A program made the translations under genes and the position numbers. From the NCBI GenBank assembly GCA_021737265.1, contig JAIPEF010000004.1:1-55547 (forward strand): a DNA stretch of 55,547 nucleotides, given 5' to 3'. Numbering within the stretch: the first letter of the stretch is position 1; each line of letters begins with the position of its first letter. The stretch comes from Desulfocapsa sp. (GTDB taxonomy: Bacteria; Desulfobacterota; Desulfobulbia; Desulfobulbales; Desulfocapsaceae). The notes under the pieces are model-generated. The model had not been told where the DNA came from and ran no database searches. It worked only from the letters and a program-made list of their open reading frames with translations. Shown in pieces: positions 17,148 through 25,869 of the stretch.

Positions 17148-18200
17148 TTAGACTGCCATTTCCAGTTTGTTGAATTTAATCATACCTGATCGCAAGGCCA
17201 GTGTCACCACTTCTGCCAACATGGCATTCACAAAACCGTTTTTTCCACTGAATGTTACCATTTTACAGTGTTTATCATGTTTCCGAATCAGGTTGTCCAT
17301 GGTAACGCTGCTGTGCCCAGGGGCTAAAATTGTTTGCCCAACCTGTTCACCTGAGACAATTGCCGGGTAGATGCCTTCTCCAGTGAGCCCGGATGCCAGG
17401 CCAGCAGCGTCACCAACGAGAAAGGTGTTCCCGAAATTCCAACCCCGAAAGTCGTAATTGATATATTCCGCTCGGGCCTTTTTGTCTTTTAGGGTAAAAC
17501 CTTTTCCTGCAGCCCAGGTGATAAGATTGGCCTTCAGTTTTGCTGGAGACATAATTTTCTGATCCGCATAAGCGCCAATAGACACCGTGTCTGAATGGGG
17601 AAAAACCCATGCATATCCGTTGCCAAAGAGTCGGTTATTCAAATGCCATTCCATTTTTGGCAGATTGCCAGGGATCTGGTAGTTAATGCCTATACCCAAT
17701 TGTGTACTTTTTAATCCAAGATGACGCCTGACCAGTGAACTCGAACCATCCGCTCCCACCAGACAGGTAAAACTGATTTTTTCATTTTTACCGCTGGCCC
17801 TGTCCTCAACAGTCACCGTGTTCTCTGCAATTGAACGCACTATAACGTTTGTACGCAGGTTTGCCCCGGCTGCCACTGCCTGCTCAGCCATGTATTGGCC
17901 CAGTTTTTTACGGTTAACCGTGGCAATAATAGGTGTTTTCTCCTCAATAGACACTCTTTGGAGGGGGGTATAGATGTGCTGCTGTGGAAATGATTTCTCG
18001 GCCAGTGTAGCAGGCACCCGGCTGATCAAGCCGCTCCAGGTAATTCCTCCGGCACAGACCTTGGGACCTATGATTTCTTTTCGCTCCAGCACCAGGGTGT
18101 TGACACCCTGAGTGGCAAGCGTGGTTGCACAGGAAAGGCCTCCGGGACCTGCACCGATGATGAGGGTATGGACACGCATGTGATCTGGGGAGGAAGCCAT
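17148..18200 (-). CDS. Geranylgeranyl reductase family FAD-dependent oxidoreductase
   Basis: This 350-residue flavoprotein has an N-terminal dinucleotide-binding motif (IIGAGPGGLSCA, about 14-25), LVGADGSSSLVRR in the middle and the FAD-ribityl motif FLVGDAAGLASGLTGEGI. WVFPHSDTVSIGAY is typical of geranylgeranyl reductases. Members saturate isoprenoid chains of chlorophyll, archaeal lipids or, in mycobacterial MenJ, one unit of menaquinone. It lies 7 bp after the sdh/frd iron-sulfur gene, so it is cotranscribed with a quinone-using enzyme. Partial saturation of menaquinone is therefore the favoured role (inference). Several sulfate reducers are known to contain singly hydrogenated menaquinones. 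Start at the ATG at 18200. Confidence 0.88.
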   Translation of the reverse strand: MASSPDHMRVHTLIIGAGPGGLSCATTLATQGVNTLVLERKEIIGPKVCAGGITWSGLISRVPATLAEKSFPQQHIYTPLQRVSIEEKTPIIATVNRKKLGQYMAEQAVAAGANLRTNVIVRSIAENTVTVEDRASGKNEKISFTCLVGADGSSSLVRRHLGLKSTQLGIGINYQIPGNLPKMEWHLNNRLFGNGYAWVFPHSDTVSIGAYADQKIMSPAKLKANLITWAAGKGFTLKDKKARAEYINYDFRGWNFGNTFLVGDAAGLASGLTGEGIYPAIVSGEQVGQTILAPGHSSVTMDNLIRKHDKHCKMVTFSGKNGFVNAMLAEVVTLALRSGMIKFNKLEMAV

Positions 18201-18207
18201 CCTGGGT

Positions 18208-18966
18208 TTATCCGAAAAAGGAAGCCTTTACAAATTCTCTGTTCATTCTGGCAATATTTCTGATCGATATCCCTTTAGGGCAAACCGCCTCACATTCCCG
18301 TTCATTGGTGCAGTTACCAAAGCCTTCTTTGTCCATGGCAGATACCATGGCCATGGCACGTTCTTTTCGTTCCGGCCGACCTTGGGGCAAGAGGCTGAGC
18401 TGAGAAATCTTTGCTCCGGTGAAGAGCATGGCTGCACCATTTGGACAGCTGGCAACGCAGGCTCCGCAACCGATACAGGCGGCAGCATCCATGGCAAGTT
18501 CTGCTGTGGCCGATGGAATAGGGATGGCGTTCCCGTCAGGGGCGCCTCCGGTATTTACCGATATATACCCACCAGCCTGAATGATTCTATCCAGGGCACT
18601 CCGGTCAACAATCAGGTCCTTGCGGATGGGAAAGGCGCGGGAACGAAAAGGTTCGATAACGATTGTGTCCCCGTTGCAAAAGTGACGCATATGCAGCTGG
18701 CAGAGTGTGGTTTCCGGTTCGGGGCCATGGGCAATGCCATTTACCACCGCCCCGCACATGCCGCAAATTCCCTCACGGCAGTCATGATCAAATGCCACCG
18801 GATCAAGTCCTTCGCGGGTCAATTTTTCGTTTAATACATCCAGCATCTCCAGAAAAGACATGTCTGCGGAGATACTTTTTAATTGGTAGCTTTCAAAGAC
18901 ACCTGTTGTCCTACTGTCTTTCTGGCGCCAGATTTCAAGGCTGAGATCAATGCTTTTTGTGGTCAT
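18208..18966 (-). CDS. sdhB: Succinate dehydrogenase/fumarate reductase iron-sulfur subunit
   Basis: This 252-residue electron-transfer subunit carries electrons between the flavoprotein and the cytochrome b. The N-terminal ferredoxin domain has the [2Fe-2S] ligands in [14 protein letters not shown] and a later cysteine in TTLCQLHM. The C-terminal domain has [15 protein letters not shown] and [15 protein letters not shown] for the [4Fe-4S] and [3Fe-4S] clusters. The sequence resembles Wolinella and Bacteroidetes type B complexes more than E. coli SdhB. It lies 13 bp after the flavoprotein gene and 7 bp before the reductase-family gene. FrdB is an equally valid name, since direction of catalysis is not visible. 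Confidence 0.95.
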   Translation of the reverse strand: MTTKSIDLSLEIWRQKDSRTTGVFESYQLKSISADMSFLEMLDVLNEKLTREGLDPVAFDHDCREGICGMCGAVVNGIAHGPEPETTLCQLHMRHFCNGDTIVIEPFRSRAFPIRKDLIVDRSALDRIIQAGGYISVNTGGAPDGNAIPIPSATAELAMDAAACIGCGACVASCPNGAAMLFTGAKISQLSLLPQGRPERKERAMAMVSAMDKEGFGNCTNERECEAVCPKGISIRNIARMNREFVKASFFG

Positions 18967-18979
18967 ATCGAGTTCTCTT

Positions 18980-20908
18980 TTACTTATAGCTTCGCTGGCT
19001 GGGTGTCACGTTTTCAAATGTCAATTCTTCTTTATGAAGGACAGGTTCCTGTCCGTCTCCCTGGTATTCCCATACCGAAACATGGCTGTAGTTCACATCA
19101 TCGCGCTTTGCCTCGTTCTCTTCAGTCTGGCTTTCTTCGCGGAGGTGGCATCCGCACGACTCTTCACGTGCCAGGGCGTCCCGGATTATAATTTCAGCAA
19201 ACTCAAGAAAATCAGCCAGCCGTCCGGCCCGCTCAAGGGACTGATTCAGTTCTTTACCCTTTCCGGGAATATAGACATCTTTCCAGAATTTTTCCTGTAG
19301 AGCAGGAAGTTTTGCCAAAGCCTTTTCCAACCCTTCCTTGTTCCGTGCCATCCCACAGTGATCCCAAAGAAGAATTCCGAGCTCTTTGTGGATATCATCC
19401 ACTGTGAGCTTACCTTGCGGGCCATTTTTACTGCCACGCAGGAGCTTCTGGATCCGATCCTGGCATTTCTTCCGGGCATCAACAAATTGTGGAAGGGTAC
19501 TACTCACCTTATCCGGATTTGTGGAACCAAAATAATCCGCAATGCAATTGGCAATGATAAAATAGCCGTCAGCCAGTCCCTGCATGAGTGCGCTGGCACC
19601 TAATCGATTGGCTCCATGGTCTGAGAAGTTGCACTCACCAATGGCAAACAGACCAGGGATGGTGGTCATGAGATTATAATCCACCCACAGGCCGCCCATG
19701 GTGTAATGGACAGCAGGGTAGATCATCATTGGCTCGTGCAGCGGGTTTGAGTCAGTAATCTTTTCATACATCTGGAACAGGTTGCCGTATTTTTTAAGGA
19801 TGGTGGCCTCTCCATCGCGGCGGATAGCTTCCGCAAAATCGAGATAAACAGCAAGTTGGGTTGATCCCACACCTTTCCCTGCATCACATTGCTCCTTTGC
19901 ATTGCGGGACGCCACATCGCGTGGAACAAGATTACCAAAACTGGGATATTTGTTTTCCAGATAGTAATCCCGTTCCTCTTCAGGGATTGAGCCAGGTTTT
20001 CTTGTATCACCAGGTTTTTTGGGAACCCATACCCTGCCGTCATTACGCAAACTCTCACTCATTAAGGTCAGCTTGGACTGATAGCTCCCATGTACCGGTA
20101 TACAGGTCGGATGAATCTGGACAAAACTGGGATTGGCAAAGCCTGCTCCCATTCTGTGCGCCCGCCAGGCAGCTGTCACATTGGAGGCCATGGCGTTGGT
20201 GGAAAGAAAGTAGGCGTTACCGTAACCACCGGTGGCTAGAATAACTGCATCTGCACTGTAACTGGCGATTTCTCCGCTGATGATGTCACGGGTGACAATA
20301 CCCCGGGCCTGCCCGTCAACAAGAACCAGTTCCATCATCTCCTGACGGGTATGCATGGTCACCTTGCCGCTTTTGATCTGGCGGGAAAGGGCGGAATAGG
20401 CACCAAACAGCAGCTGCTGACCCGTCTGGCCTCTGGCATAAAAGGTTCTTGAAACCTGGGCTCCACCAAAGGAGCGGTTGGCAAGGGTTCCGCCATATTC
20501 ACGGGCAAAGGGCACACCTTGAGCAACGCACTGGTCAATGATATTATTACTAACCTGGGCCAGCCGATACACATTGGCCTCCCGGGAGCGGAAGTCCCCC
20601 CCCTTGATGGTATCGTAAAAGAGGCGTTGGATGGAATCACCATCGTTTTGGTAATTTTTGGCTGCATTGATTCCACCCTGGGCAGCGATGGAGTGGGCCC
20701 GTCTCGGGCTGTCCTGGATACAGAAGCTGCTTACCTCATACCCCTGTTCAGCAAGGGTTGCAGCGGCAGAGGCTCCGGCAAGTCCGGTCCCGACCACAAT
20801 CACTTTATATTTGCGACGATTGGCTGGGTTCACCAGTTTTGTGGAAAAACGATGCTTGTCCCATTTTTCTGCAAGAGGGCCTTCGGGGACATTTGATTTG
20901 AGTTGCAT
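18980..20908 (-). CDS. sdhA: Succinate dehydrogenase/fumarate reductase flavoprotein subunit
   Basis: This 642-residue catalytic subunit interconverts succinate and fumarate. [11 protein letters not shown] (about 40-50) binds FAD. H72 in [11 protein letters not shown] is the residue that carries covalent FAD in this family. The substrate-site motifs [13 protein letters not shown] and [13 protein letters not shown] are present. The C-terminal helical domain ends in a variable acidic tail. It is 55 bp downstream of the cytochrome b gene and 13 bp upstream of sdhB. The complex sits on the inner face of the cytoplasmic membrane. In sulfate reducers it can serve succinate oxidation in propionate or acetate metabolism, or fumarate reduction. 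Confidence 0.96.
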   Translation of the reverse strand: MQLKSNVPEGPLAEKWDKHRFSTKLVNPANRRKYKVIVVGTGLAGASAAATLAEQGYEVSSFCIQDSPRRAHSIAAQGGINAAKNYQNDGDSIQRLFYDTIKGGDFRSREANVYRLAQVSNNIIDQCVAQGVPFAREYGGTLANRSFGGAQVSRTFYARGQTGQQLLFGAYSALSRQIKSGKVTMHTRQEMMELVLVDGQARGIVTRDIISGEIASYSADAVILATGGYGNAYFLSTNAMASNVTAAWRAHRMGAGFANPSFVQIHPTCIPVHGSYQSKLTLMSESLRNDGRVWVPKKPGDTRKPGSIPEEERDYYLENKYPSFGNLVPRDVASRNAKEQCDAGKGVGSTQLAVYLDFAEAIRRDGEATILKKYGNLFQMYEKITDSNPLHEPMMIYPAVHYTMGGLWVDYNLMTTIPGLFAIGECNFSDHGANRLGASALMQGLADGYFIIANCIADYFGSTNPDKVSSTLPQFVDARKKCQDRIQKLLRGSKNGPQGKLTVDDIHKELGILLWDHCGMARNKEGLEKALAKLPALQEKFWKDVYIPGKGKELNQSLERAGRLADFLEFAEIIIRDALAREESCGCHLREESQTEENEAKRDDVNYSHVSVWEYQGDGQEPVLHKEELTFENVTPSQRSYK

Positions 20909-20963
20909 GGGGATACCTGTTTAGTGCCTTAGTTGTCGGCTTCTTGTTTTCCTTTTGTCTGGG

Positions 20964-21602
20964 CTAACTTACCATTCCAAAAAGAAAAAGAAGGGGGATA
21001 GTGCCAAAGATGAGCAGAAAAAAGAGTGGGACAATATATGTTAAACGACTGATGAGGCTATTGTAACTGGGGTGGTTAACGCCAAAGGTCTGCAGCATTG
21101 ACCAGAAACCGTGACTCAGGTGAATGGCAAGCCCGATAAAGGCTATAATGTAGAACATGGAAACAAAAAAGGAACGAAACATCTCACTGATGGTGACACC
21201 AATCTTGCCATGGTCGCCAAAAGAGACGACCGAGGTGTGGATAACAATAAAAAGGAGAATGAAGAGGCCACTGTAGATCATGGTACTGGAAGCCTGGGAG
21301 TTACTGATGGCCCTTGTTTTTACCTTGTATCTCTGATTTCTGGCCTTGCGGTTCTGGAGGAAGAGCAGGGAACCGGTTACTACGTGTACTGCAAAGGTCA
21401 GAGTCAGCCCCTTGCTGAAGACGGAAATTATCAGGGGATGGCTGTGTAGCTGGTCAGCATAGGCCTGAAACAGCGAGATACTGGAAAAGAGTGTTGCATT
21501 CCCGGCCGCATGGCTGCAGAGAAAAAGGGTCAGGAAGGAACCGCTCAGGGCCATGATCCATTTTTTGCCGATGGAGGATTTGACAAAGCTTACAAACCAC
21601 AT
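20964..21602 (-). CDS. sdhC: Succinate dehydrogenase/fumarate reductase cytochrome b subunit (type B, diheme)
   Basis: This 212-residue membrane anchor has five helices. Candidate haem-ligand histidines sit in the family positions: H31 (CSHAAGN), H73 (AVHVVTG), H122 (VIHTSVV) and H161/H164 (IHLSHGFWS). These match the four ligands of Wolinella FrdC, so two haems b and a menaquinone site are expected. The frame is open to 21671, but that start would be a TTG. The ATG at 21602 gives the usual MWFVSFVKSSIGKKWIMALSG start, although without a strong ribosome-binding site. It is the first gene of the operon sdhC-sdhA-sdhB-reductase-cytochrome. Confidence 0.93.
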   Translation of the reverse strand: MWFVSFVKSSIGKKWIMALSGSFLTLFLCSHAAGNATLFSSISLFQAYADQLHSHPLIISVFSKGLTLTFAVHVVTGSLLFLQNRKARNQRYKVKTRAISNSQASSTMIYSGLFILLFIVIHTSVVSFGDHGKIGVTISEMFRSFFVSMFYIIAFIGLAIHLSHGFWSMLQTFGVNHPSYNSLISRLTYIVPLFFLLIFGTIPLLFLFGMVS

Positions 21603-21713
21603 AATTTTAAACCATATGTTGTCTTTAGAGAAACAGCTTAAAGATGGGCACGTAAGACAGCAAATATCCAATATGAATATGCCCTTCTGTCTTCTTCTAC
21701 CAGTCTACATACC

Positions 21714-21727
21714 TTGAATTTATTCAA
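21714..21727 (-). promoter_or_regulatory. Possible FNR/CRP-family operator upstream of sdhC
   Basis: TTGAATTTATTCAA, with 6-bp arms, resembles the FNR consensus TTGATnnnnATCAA with one change per half. It lies 112 bp upstream of the sdhC start in the divergent sdhC/gph gap. No matching -10 element was found at class II spacing, so the site is tentative. Confidence 0.3.
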
Positions 21728-21860
21728 TAGTAAAAAAGAAAATGAAAAAAATGAATAGCCCTGATTTGGAGTTGTAGGATATTTTTTCAGGTGCTATGCT
21801 TGCGCTTTAAAATGAAGTGGTTCCATGGTGCTAATTTATCAACAGCTAGGGGAAGGGTGT

Positions 21861-22514
21861 ATGCAATACAAAGGGATAATATTTGATCTGGACGGGACAC
21901 TGCTCGATACCCTTGAGGACCTTGCCGACGCGGCTAATGCCACCCTTCGTTATTTTGGTTTTCCGGTGCATCCGGTGGACAGCTATCGCTATTTTGTTGG
22001 AGAAGGATTGAAGACGTTAACCAGGAGAATTATTCCAGATTCATCTGCAGATGATGCAGCGTTGAATGAATATATGCGAAAATTCGGCGAAATTTATAGT
22101 CGCACCTGGAATGCGCATACTGTCCCATACGCTGGCATCCGGGAAATGATTGCAGCCCTTTCAGCCGCAGGCTTACAGCTGGCGGTCTTGTCCAACAAGC
22201 CCCATGAATTTGCAAAAATATGTGTGAAGGAATTTTTTCCGGAGAACCCTTTTGCTTTTGTCTTTGGACAGCGGGAGGGTGTTGCTAAAAAACCTGACCC
22301 TGCAAGTGCCCTTGAACTTGCCGAAAAAATGGGGCTACTCGTTAATGAAATCCTTTACATAGGGGATACCGCAATAGATATGCAAACAGGGAATAGCGCC
22401 GGGATGAAAACCATCGGCGTGGAATGGGGCTTTCGTGAGCGAGCAGAACTTGAAGAAAACAAGGCCTGGAGAATAGTGTCAACTCCAGTTGAGGTAGTTT
22501 CCTATGCCATTTGA
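21861..22514 (+). CDS. HAD-family phosphatase, phosphoglycolate phosphatase-like
   Basis: This 217-residue HAD hydrolase has all four motifs: DLDGTLLDT (motif I, about 9-17), LSNKPH (motif II), KKPDPAS (motif III lysine) and YIGDTAIDMQTG (motif IV). The helical cap between motif I and II fits subfamily IA (Gph, PhnX-like). The ATG at 21861 follows GGGGAAGGG and directly precedes the family start; the upstream in-frame ATG lacks a site. Dephosphorylation of 2-phosphoglycolate is the usual assignment, but specificity in this family is hard to predict. The last 11 bp overlap the DUF445 gene, which suggests coupling. Confidence 0.88.
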   Translation: MQYKGIIFDLDGTLLDTLEDLADAANATLRYFGFPVHPVDSYRYFVGEGLKTLTRRIIPDSSADDAALNEYMRKFGEIYSRTWNAHTVPYAGIREMIAALSAAGLQLAVLSNKPHEFAKICVKEFFPENPFAFVFGQREGVAKKPDPASALELAEKMGLLVNEILYIGDTAIDMQTGNSAGMKTIGVEWGFRERAELEENKAWRIVSTPVEVVSYAI

Positions 22515-24117
22515 TCCTGCGTCTCTGGGCCCGATAGTACAATACGCTGCACCTCCTTTAGTGGGGGCATTCATCGGTTACCTCACCAACAAGGTTGCCA
22601 TCAAGATGCTGTTCAGGCCTCTTACTGCCAAGTATCTCTTTGGCATCCGTATTCCCATGACTCCAGGGGTGATCCCTTCAAAACGGGCAGATCTTGCGGC
22701 AAATATAGGGGCAATGGTGGGCAGTCATCTGCTGACCAGTAAAGAAATCAGCAAGGCCCTGGAAAAAGAAAGTTTTCAAGAAACCCTCTATGAGCTCATA
22801 GAAAGTCGTGGGGAGAGCCTGCTGGAGAAGGACCTTGGGCCGGTAAGTGAAGTTATCCCGGAAAAGTATCTGTCATACTATCAGGTTGCCGTCCATGCTG
22901 TTTCCCATCAGGCACAAAAGGCTATTCATTCTTTTATCGATTCCAAATCTTTTAAAGCCATTCTCGAAGATTCCATTGATGAGCAGTTTGAGAGACTGCT
23001 GGCCACTGATCTGCAGGTTTTTTTCCCTGGTCAGGACAGGGAGTCAACATACGGATTTTTGGAAAAAAGCCTTGGCCGAATGCTGGAAAGTCCTGCCATG
23101 GATGAGTGGGTGGAATCTTTTGTTCAGCAAAAGCTGTATGCGGCCCTGTCGCAGGAAAAAAGTCTGGCCGATATTGTGCCGGTTTCAATGCAGGAGCTGA
23201 TTGTCACCAGCATTGAAAGCCAGACACCGCTGCTTCTCACAAAACTTGCCTCTATCATTTCCGAACCGGAGATCAGAGATCGTATTGTTACCGGGGTGCG
23301 CATGGGGGTAGAATCCTTCGTCCAGGGTCTTGGTCCCATGGCAGCGCTGGCCAGTGGGTTTTTGACGCCTGAGGTTGTGGAGAGAAAGGTCAGAGAATAT
23401 CTCAAAGAGAAAGATGGGGAAATTGCTGACTGGCTGCAAAATGAAGAGATCCAGACACATGTGGCAAACGCCCTGCGTGATCGAAGCATGGAGGTGCTGA
23501 CAACTCCACTGGTGAAGATGGTGGGGGATGGGCACGATGAGATGGTGGATGGGTTTTGTATCCATCTTTCCAGGCAGTTGTCAGCACTCCTGCAGGAGCC
23601 TGAAACCACCAATGCCTTTGCCTCCATGGTTCGTGATAATATAGAGACCCACATTGGTGGCGGTAAACTGCCATTGGGTGAAATCCTCTTTGATTTTGTC
23701 GGCGATGATGGTGTTGCCAGAGGAAGGGCTTGGCTGAAGAAGGAGGTTTTTTCAATTCTTACTGCGGAAAAAACCAGAAAAACTCTGGATTCAATGGTGG
23801 AGAGTCTGCTTGCTGATCTTCTGAGTCAGCGACTTGGCAAACTGTCCCGCCTCCTCCCGGCAGGTGTTCGCGAAGGGATCTATACTTCCCTACGTCAGAT
23901 GTCCTCTGCCATGCTTGCTGTTGAAGTTCCGGGGTTGGTTGATTCCCTGAATATTCAACAGATTGTCAAAGAAAAAGTCAACTCCCTGGATCTCATGCGC
24001 CTGGAACGACTGCTCCTTTCCATAATGGAGGAACAGTTCAAGTATATTAATCTCTTCGGTGCATTGCTGGGTTTTTTGATTGGCTGTTTGAATCTGTTTT
24101 TCCTGAATGTCATGTGA
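22504..24117 (+). CDS. DUF445 family membrane protein
   Basis: This 537-residue protein has an N-terminal membrane hairpin containing the family hallmark GAFIGYLTNKVAIKMLFRP (about 20-38) and a second membrane helix at the extreme C-terminus (LFGALLGFLIGCLNLFFL). Between them lies a long, mostly helical soluble region that would be held by both ends near the membrane. The function of DUF445 (YheB/YjiN-like) proteins is not established. The gene begins inside the end of the HAD phosphatase gene. A MITE-like element follows 42 bp after its stop. Confidence 0.88.
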   Translation: MPFDPASLGPIVQYAAPPLVGAFIGYLTNKVAIKMLFRPLTAKYLFGIRIPMTPGVIPSKRADLAANIGAMVGSHLLTSKEISKALEKESFQETLYELIESRGESLLEKDLGPVSEVIPEKYLSYYQVAVHAVSHQAQKAIHSFIDSKSFKAILEDSIDEQFERLLATDLQVFFPGQDRESTYGFLEKSLGRMLESPAMDEWVESFVQQKLYAALSQEKSLADIVPVSMQELIVTSIESQTPLLLTKLASIISEPEIRDRIVTGVRMGVESFVQGLGPMAALASGFLTPEVVERKVREYLKEKDGEIADWLQNEEIQTHVANALRDRSMEVLTTPLVKMVGDGHDEMVDGFCIHLSRQLSALLQEPETTNAFASMVRDNIETHIGGGKLPLGEILFDFVGDDGVARGRAWLKKEVFSILTAEKTRKTLDSMVESLLADLLSQRLGKLSRLLPAGVREGIYTSLRQMSSAMLAVEVPGLVDSLNIQQIVKEKVNSLDLMRLERLLLSIMEEQFKYINLFGALLGFLIGCLNLFFLNVM

Positions 24118-24159
24118 CACGGAGTTGGATGTAATCCGTTTTGGGTACGGCCAGGAGGT

Positions 24160-24288
24160 TGTCCGAGAAGAGCAATTTTTTCTCAGATAGAGGCATTCGG
24201 AAAATTTTACCACAGGCATATACTTACTATTCCGAGGATAAAAATTTCCAAATAACGAAGAGTTGCGGGAAAAGTGCATTCTCGGTCA
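24160..24288 (-). mobile_element. MITE-like 129-bp element, copy 2 (inverted)
   Basis: It is the reverse complement of copy 1 (1380-1508), with exactly the same length and about six mismatches. On the plus strand it starts TGTCCGAGAA and ends TTCTCGGTCA, so one terminal repeat carries a single mismatch. The internal hairpin is kept with small changes. Confidence 0.75.
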
Positions 24289-24351
24289 GGCTCCTAGGAT
24301 AATTGTCTGGGATATACGTCTTATTGGGACTAAAAGAGCAGGTGGAAGAGT

Positions 24352-24470
24352 AAATAAAAAATACGCGCCTCGCATATGGAGCTTTTCACCCTAACTGCCG
24401 GGCATAAATACTTAGCCATCCTAGGTTTGAGGTTTTCACCCAAACTACGGGCATAAATACGAGTTTATCA
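24352..24470 (-). repeat. Interspersed repeat family, truncated copy C
   Basis: It ends ACGAGTTTATCA like the other copies and holds two direct units of TTTTCACCC..GGGCATAAATAC, as copy E does. The opposite end is not the usual TGATGGCGTCGT. Instead it runs into a fragment of the inner module (GCGCCTCGCATATGGAGC). The left limit is approximate. Confidence 0.7.
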
Positions 24471-24630
24471 AAAGGTGATTAATGAAAATTCAATAGTGTC
24501 TCAAAAACACTTTCTTTTTCATCTGAAAAAAATAGAATTTCACTTTAATCCCTGAGAAGAAAATCTTTGTATAGTTTTGTCAACAATACCAAGAAAACTG
24601 GTGCGTTCTAGTGGATTATAACAGGTAAAA

Positions 24631-25857
24631 ATGATTATGAAGCCAGCTTCTATAAAAGAAAAAATTTTATATAATGTAGATATCCCGGAGTCGGTTGGTG
24701 TTGAAATAGGAGCACTGGCAAACCCCATGGTAAAGAAAGATGATGGCGATGTTCGTTATATAGACAGAGATTCAACGGAAAAGATTAAAGAGTGGTACAG
24801 AAAGTCAGACGTTGTCGATCAGGACAAGATTGTCGACGTTGATTACGTATGGGGTGACCAGACCCTTACCGAAGCAACAGGAGTTATGGAGGGTTTTGAT
24901 TACTGTTTTGCTTCCCATGTTCTGGAGCACGTACCTGATCTTATTGGCTGGTTACGGGAAGTGTCGTCCATCCTGAAGGAAAAAGGCGTAGCGTCCTTTT
25001 CAATTCCTGACAGGAGGTACACATTTGATTATCTGCGGGCTGAATCAACTGTAGGTGAGTTGCTGGAGGCCTATTTTCAGAAATCAAGAAAGCCTACTGT
25101 TCGCCAGATTTATGATCACTTCTCTCTGTTTACTGAGCTGAATATAGTTGAAGCATGGCAGCCTTCTTTTGATGGAAAGAATCTTGTTCCAACGTATGAT
25201 CCGGGTAAGGCTTACTCTTTCTGTCTTGATTCTGTTAACAATAATAAATATATAGATACACACTGCTGGGTGTTCACGTCGACCTGTTTCCTGAATGTTC
25301 TGGAGAGATTAAGTGAACTTGGTTTGCTTGATTTTAAGATGCGTAATTTTTTTGATGTAGAACCCAACACCTTTGAGTTTGTTGTCCAGCTTGAGAAGAT
25401 TCCGTCTGCTTTGTCTTCCGAGGAAAAGCACGGCCTGTTTCTCGAGAGTTTACGTAAAGTGCATCCCCATAGCCTCCGTGTGTCTTTTCAGGCATCTGCA
25501 GGAGGTTTGGCCCAGCTCTATTATGATACAGGCAAAGGATTCAATGAAGAAGATTCAGTGATAAAACAATATTCGGTGAAAGGGGACAGGGTTGACCTTG
25601 AATTCTTTTTTCCCCATGTGCCGGTAAAGGGATTACGTTTTGATCCACTCATGGGACCGGTGAATATCAAAATATTGAGTATGGATCTGCTGTTGGCCGG
25701 GGATGAAGAAAATGCCATCCGGCTAAACTCGTTTCAGGCCGGGGGTAATATTCGTCGGTCCGGGATAAAGGATGGCTGTTTTTTTGCTGAGAGTCGACGT
25801 AAAACCATTGATCCGAGCATTATAATCAATCTACCGCGTCATTATGAGACAGAATGA
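24631..25857 (+). CDS. SAM-dependent methyltransferase with C-terminal beta-domain
   Basis: This 408-residue protein has an N-terminal class I methyltransferase-like domain (about 15-190). It carries VGVEIGALANPMV for the SAM-binding glycine region and FDYCFASHVLEHVPDLIGWLREVSSILK, typical of Methyltransf_11 proteins in polysaccharide loci. From about 285 to 360 it has a second domain containing YYDTGKGFNEE (Y297) and LRFDPLMGPVNIKI. The same pattern appears in the membrane protein encoded next. It opens a five-gene polysaccharide locus. The likely role is methylation of a sugar or chain end, with the beta-domain perhaps binding glycan; both are inference. A second ATG at 24637 could also serve as start. 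Confidence 0.8.
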   Translation: MIMKPASIKEKILYNVDIPESVGVEIGALANPMVKKDDGDVRYIDRDSTEKIKEWYRKSDVVDQDKIVDVDYVWGDQTLTEATGVMEGFDYCFASHVLEHVPDLIGWLREVSSILKEKGVASFSIPDRRYTFDYLRAESTVGELLEAYFQKSRKPTVRQIYDHFSLFTELNIVEAWQPSFDGKNLVPTYDPGKAYSFCLDSVNNNKYIDTHCWVFTSTCFLNVLERLSELGLLDFKMRNFFDVEPNTFEFVVQLEKIPSALSSEEKHGLFLESLRKVHPHSLRVSFQASAGGLAQLYYDTGKGFNEEDSVIKQYSVKGDRVDLEFFFPHVPVKGLRFDPLMGPVNIKILSMDLLLAGDEENAIRLNSFQAGGNIRRSGIKDGCFFAESRRKTIDPSIIINLPRHYETE

Positions 25858-25869
25858 TCACGAGCAACT

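Larger units (their letters stand above)
24118..24630. other. Repeat-rich intergenic region before the polysaccharide locus
   Basis: These 513 bp contain the second MITE-like copy (24160-24288) and truncated repeat copy C (about 24352-24470), then A/T-rich DNA that presumably holds the promoter of the methyltransferase gene. No gene was seen. Confidence 0.6.

Noticed and set aside
17148..18200. Flavoprotein as a chlorophyll-biosynthesis reductase (ChlP/BchP)
   Set aside because: No other photosynthesis gene is present, and the operon context is a quinone-linked dehydrogenase.
21790..21803. GG-10 bp-GC spacing (GGTGCTATGCTTGC) resembling a sigma-54 promoter before the HAD phosphatase
   Set aside because: Only GG, C and TTGC match the consensus TGGCACG-N4-TTGCW, and no activator site is visible. 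Chance is likely.
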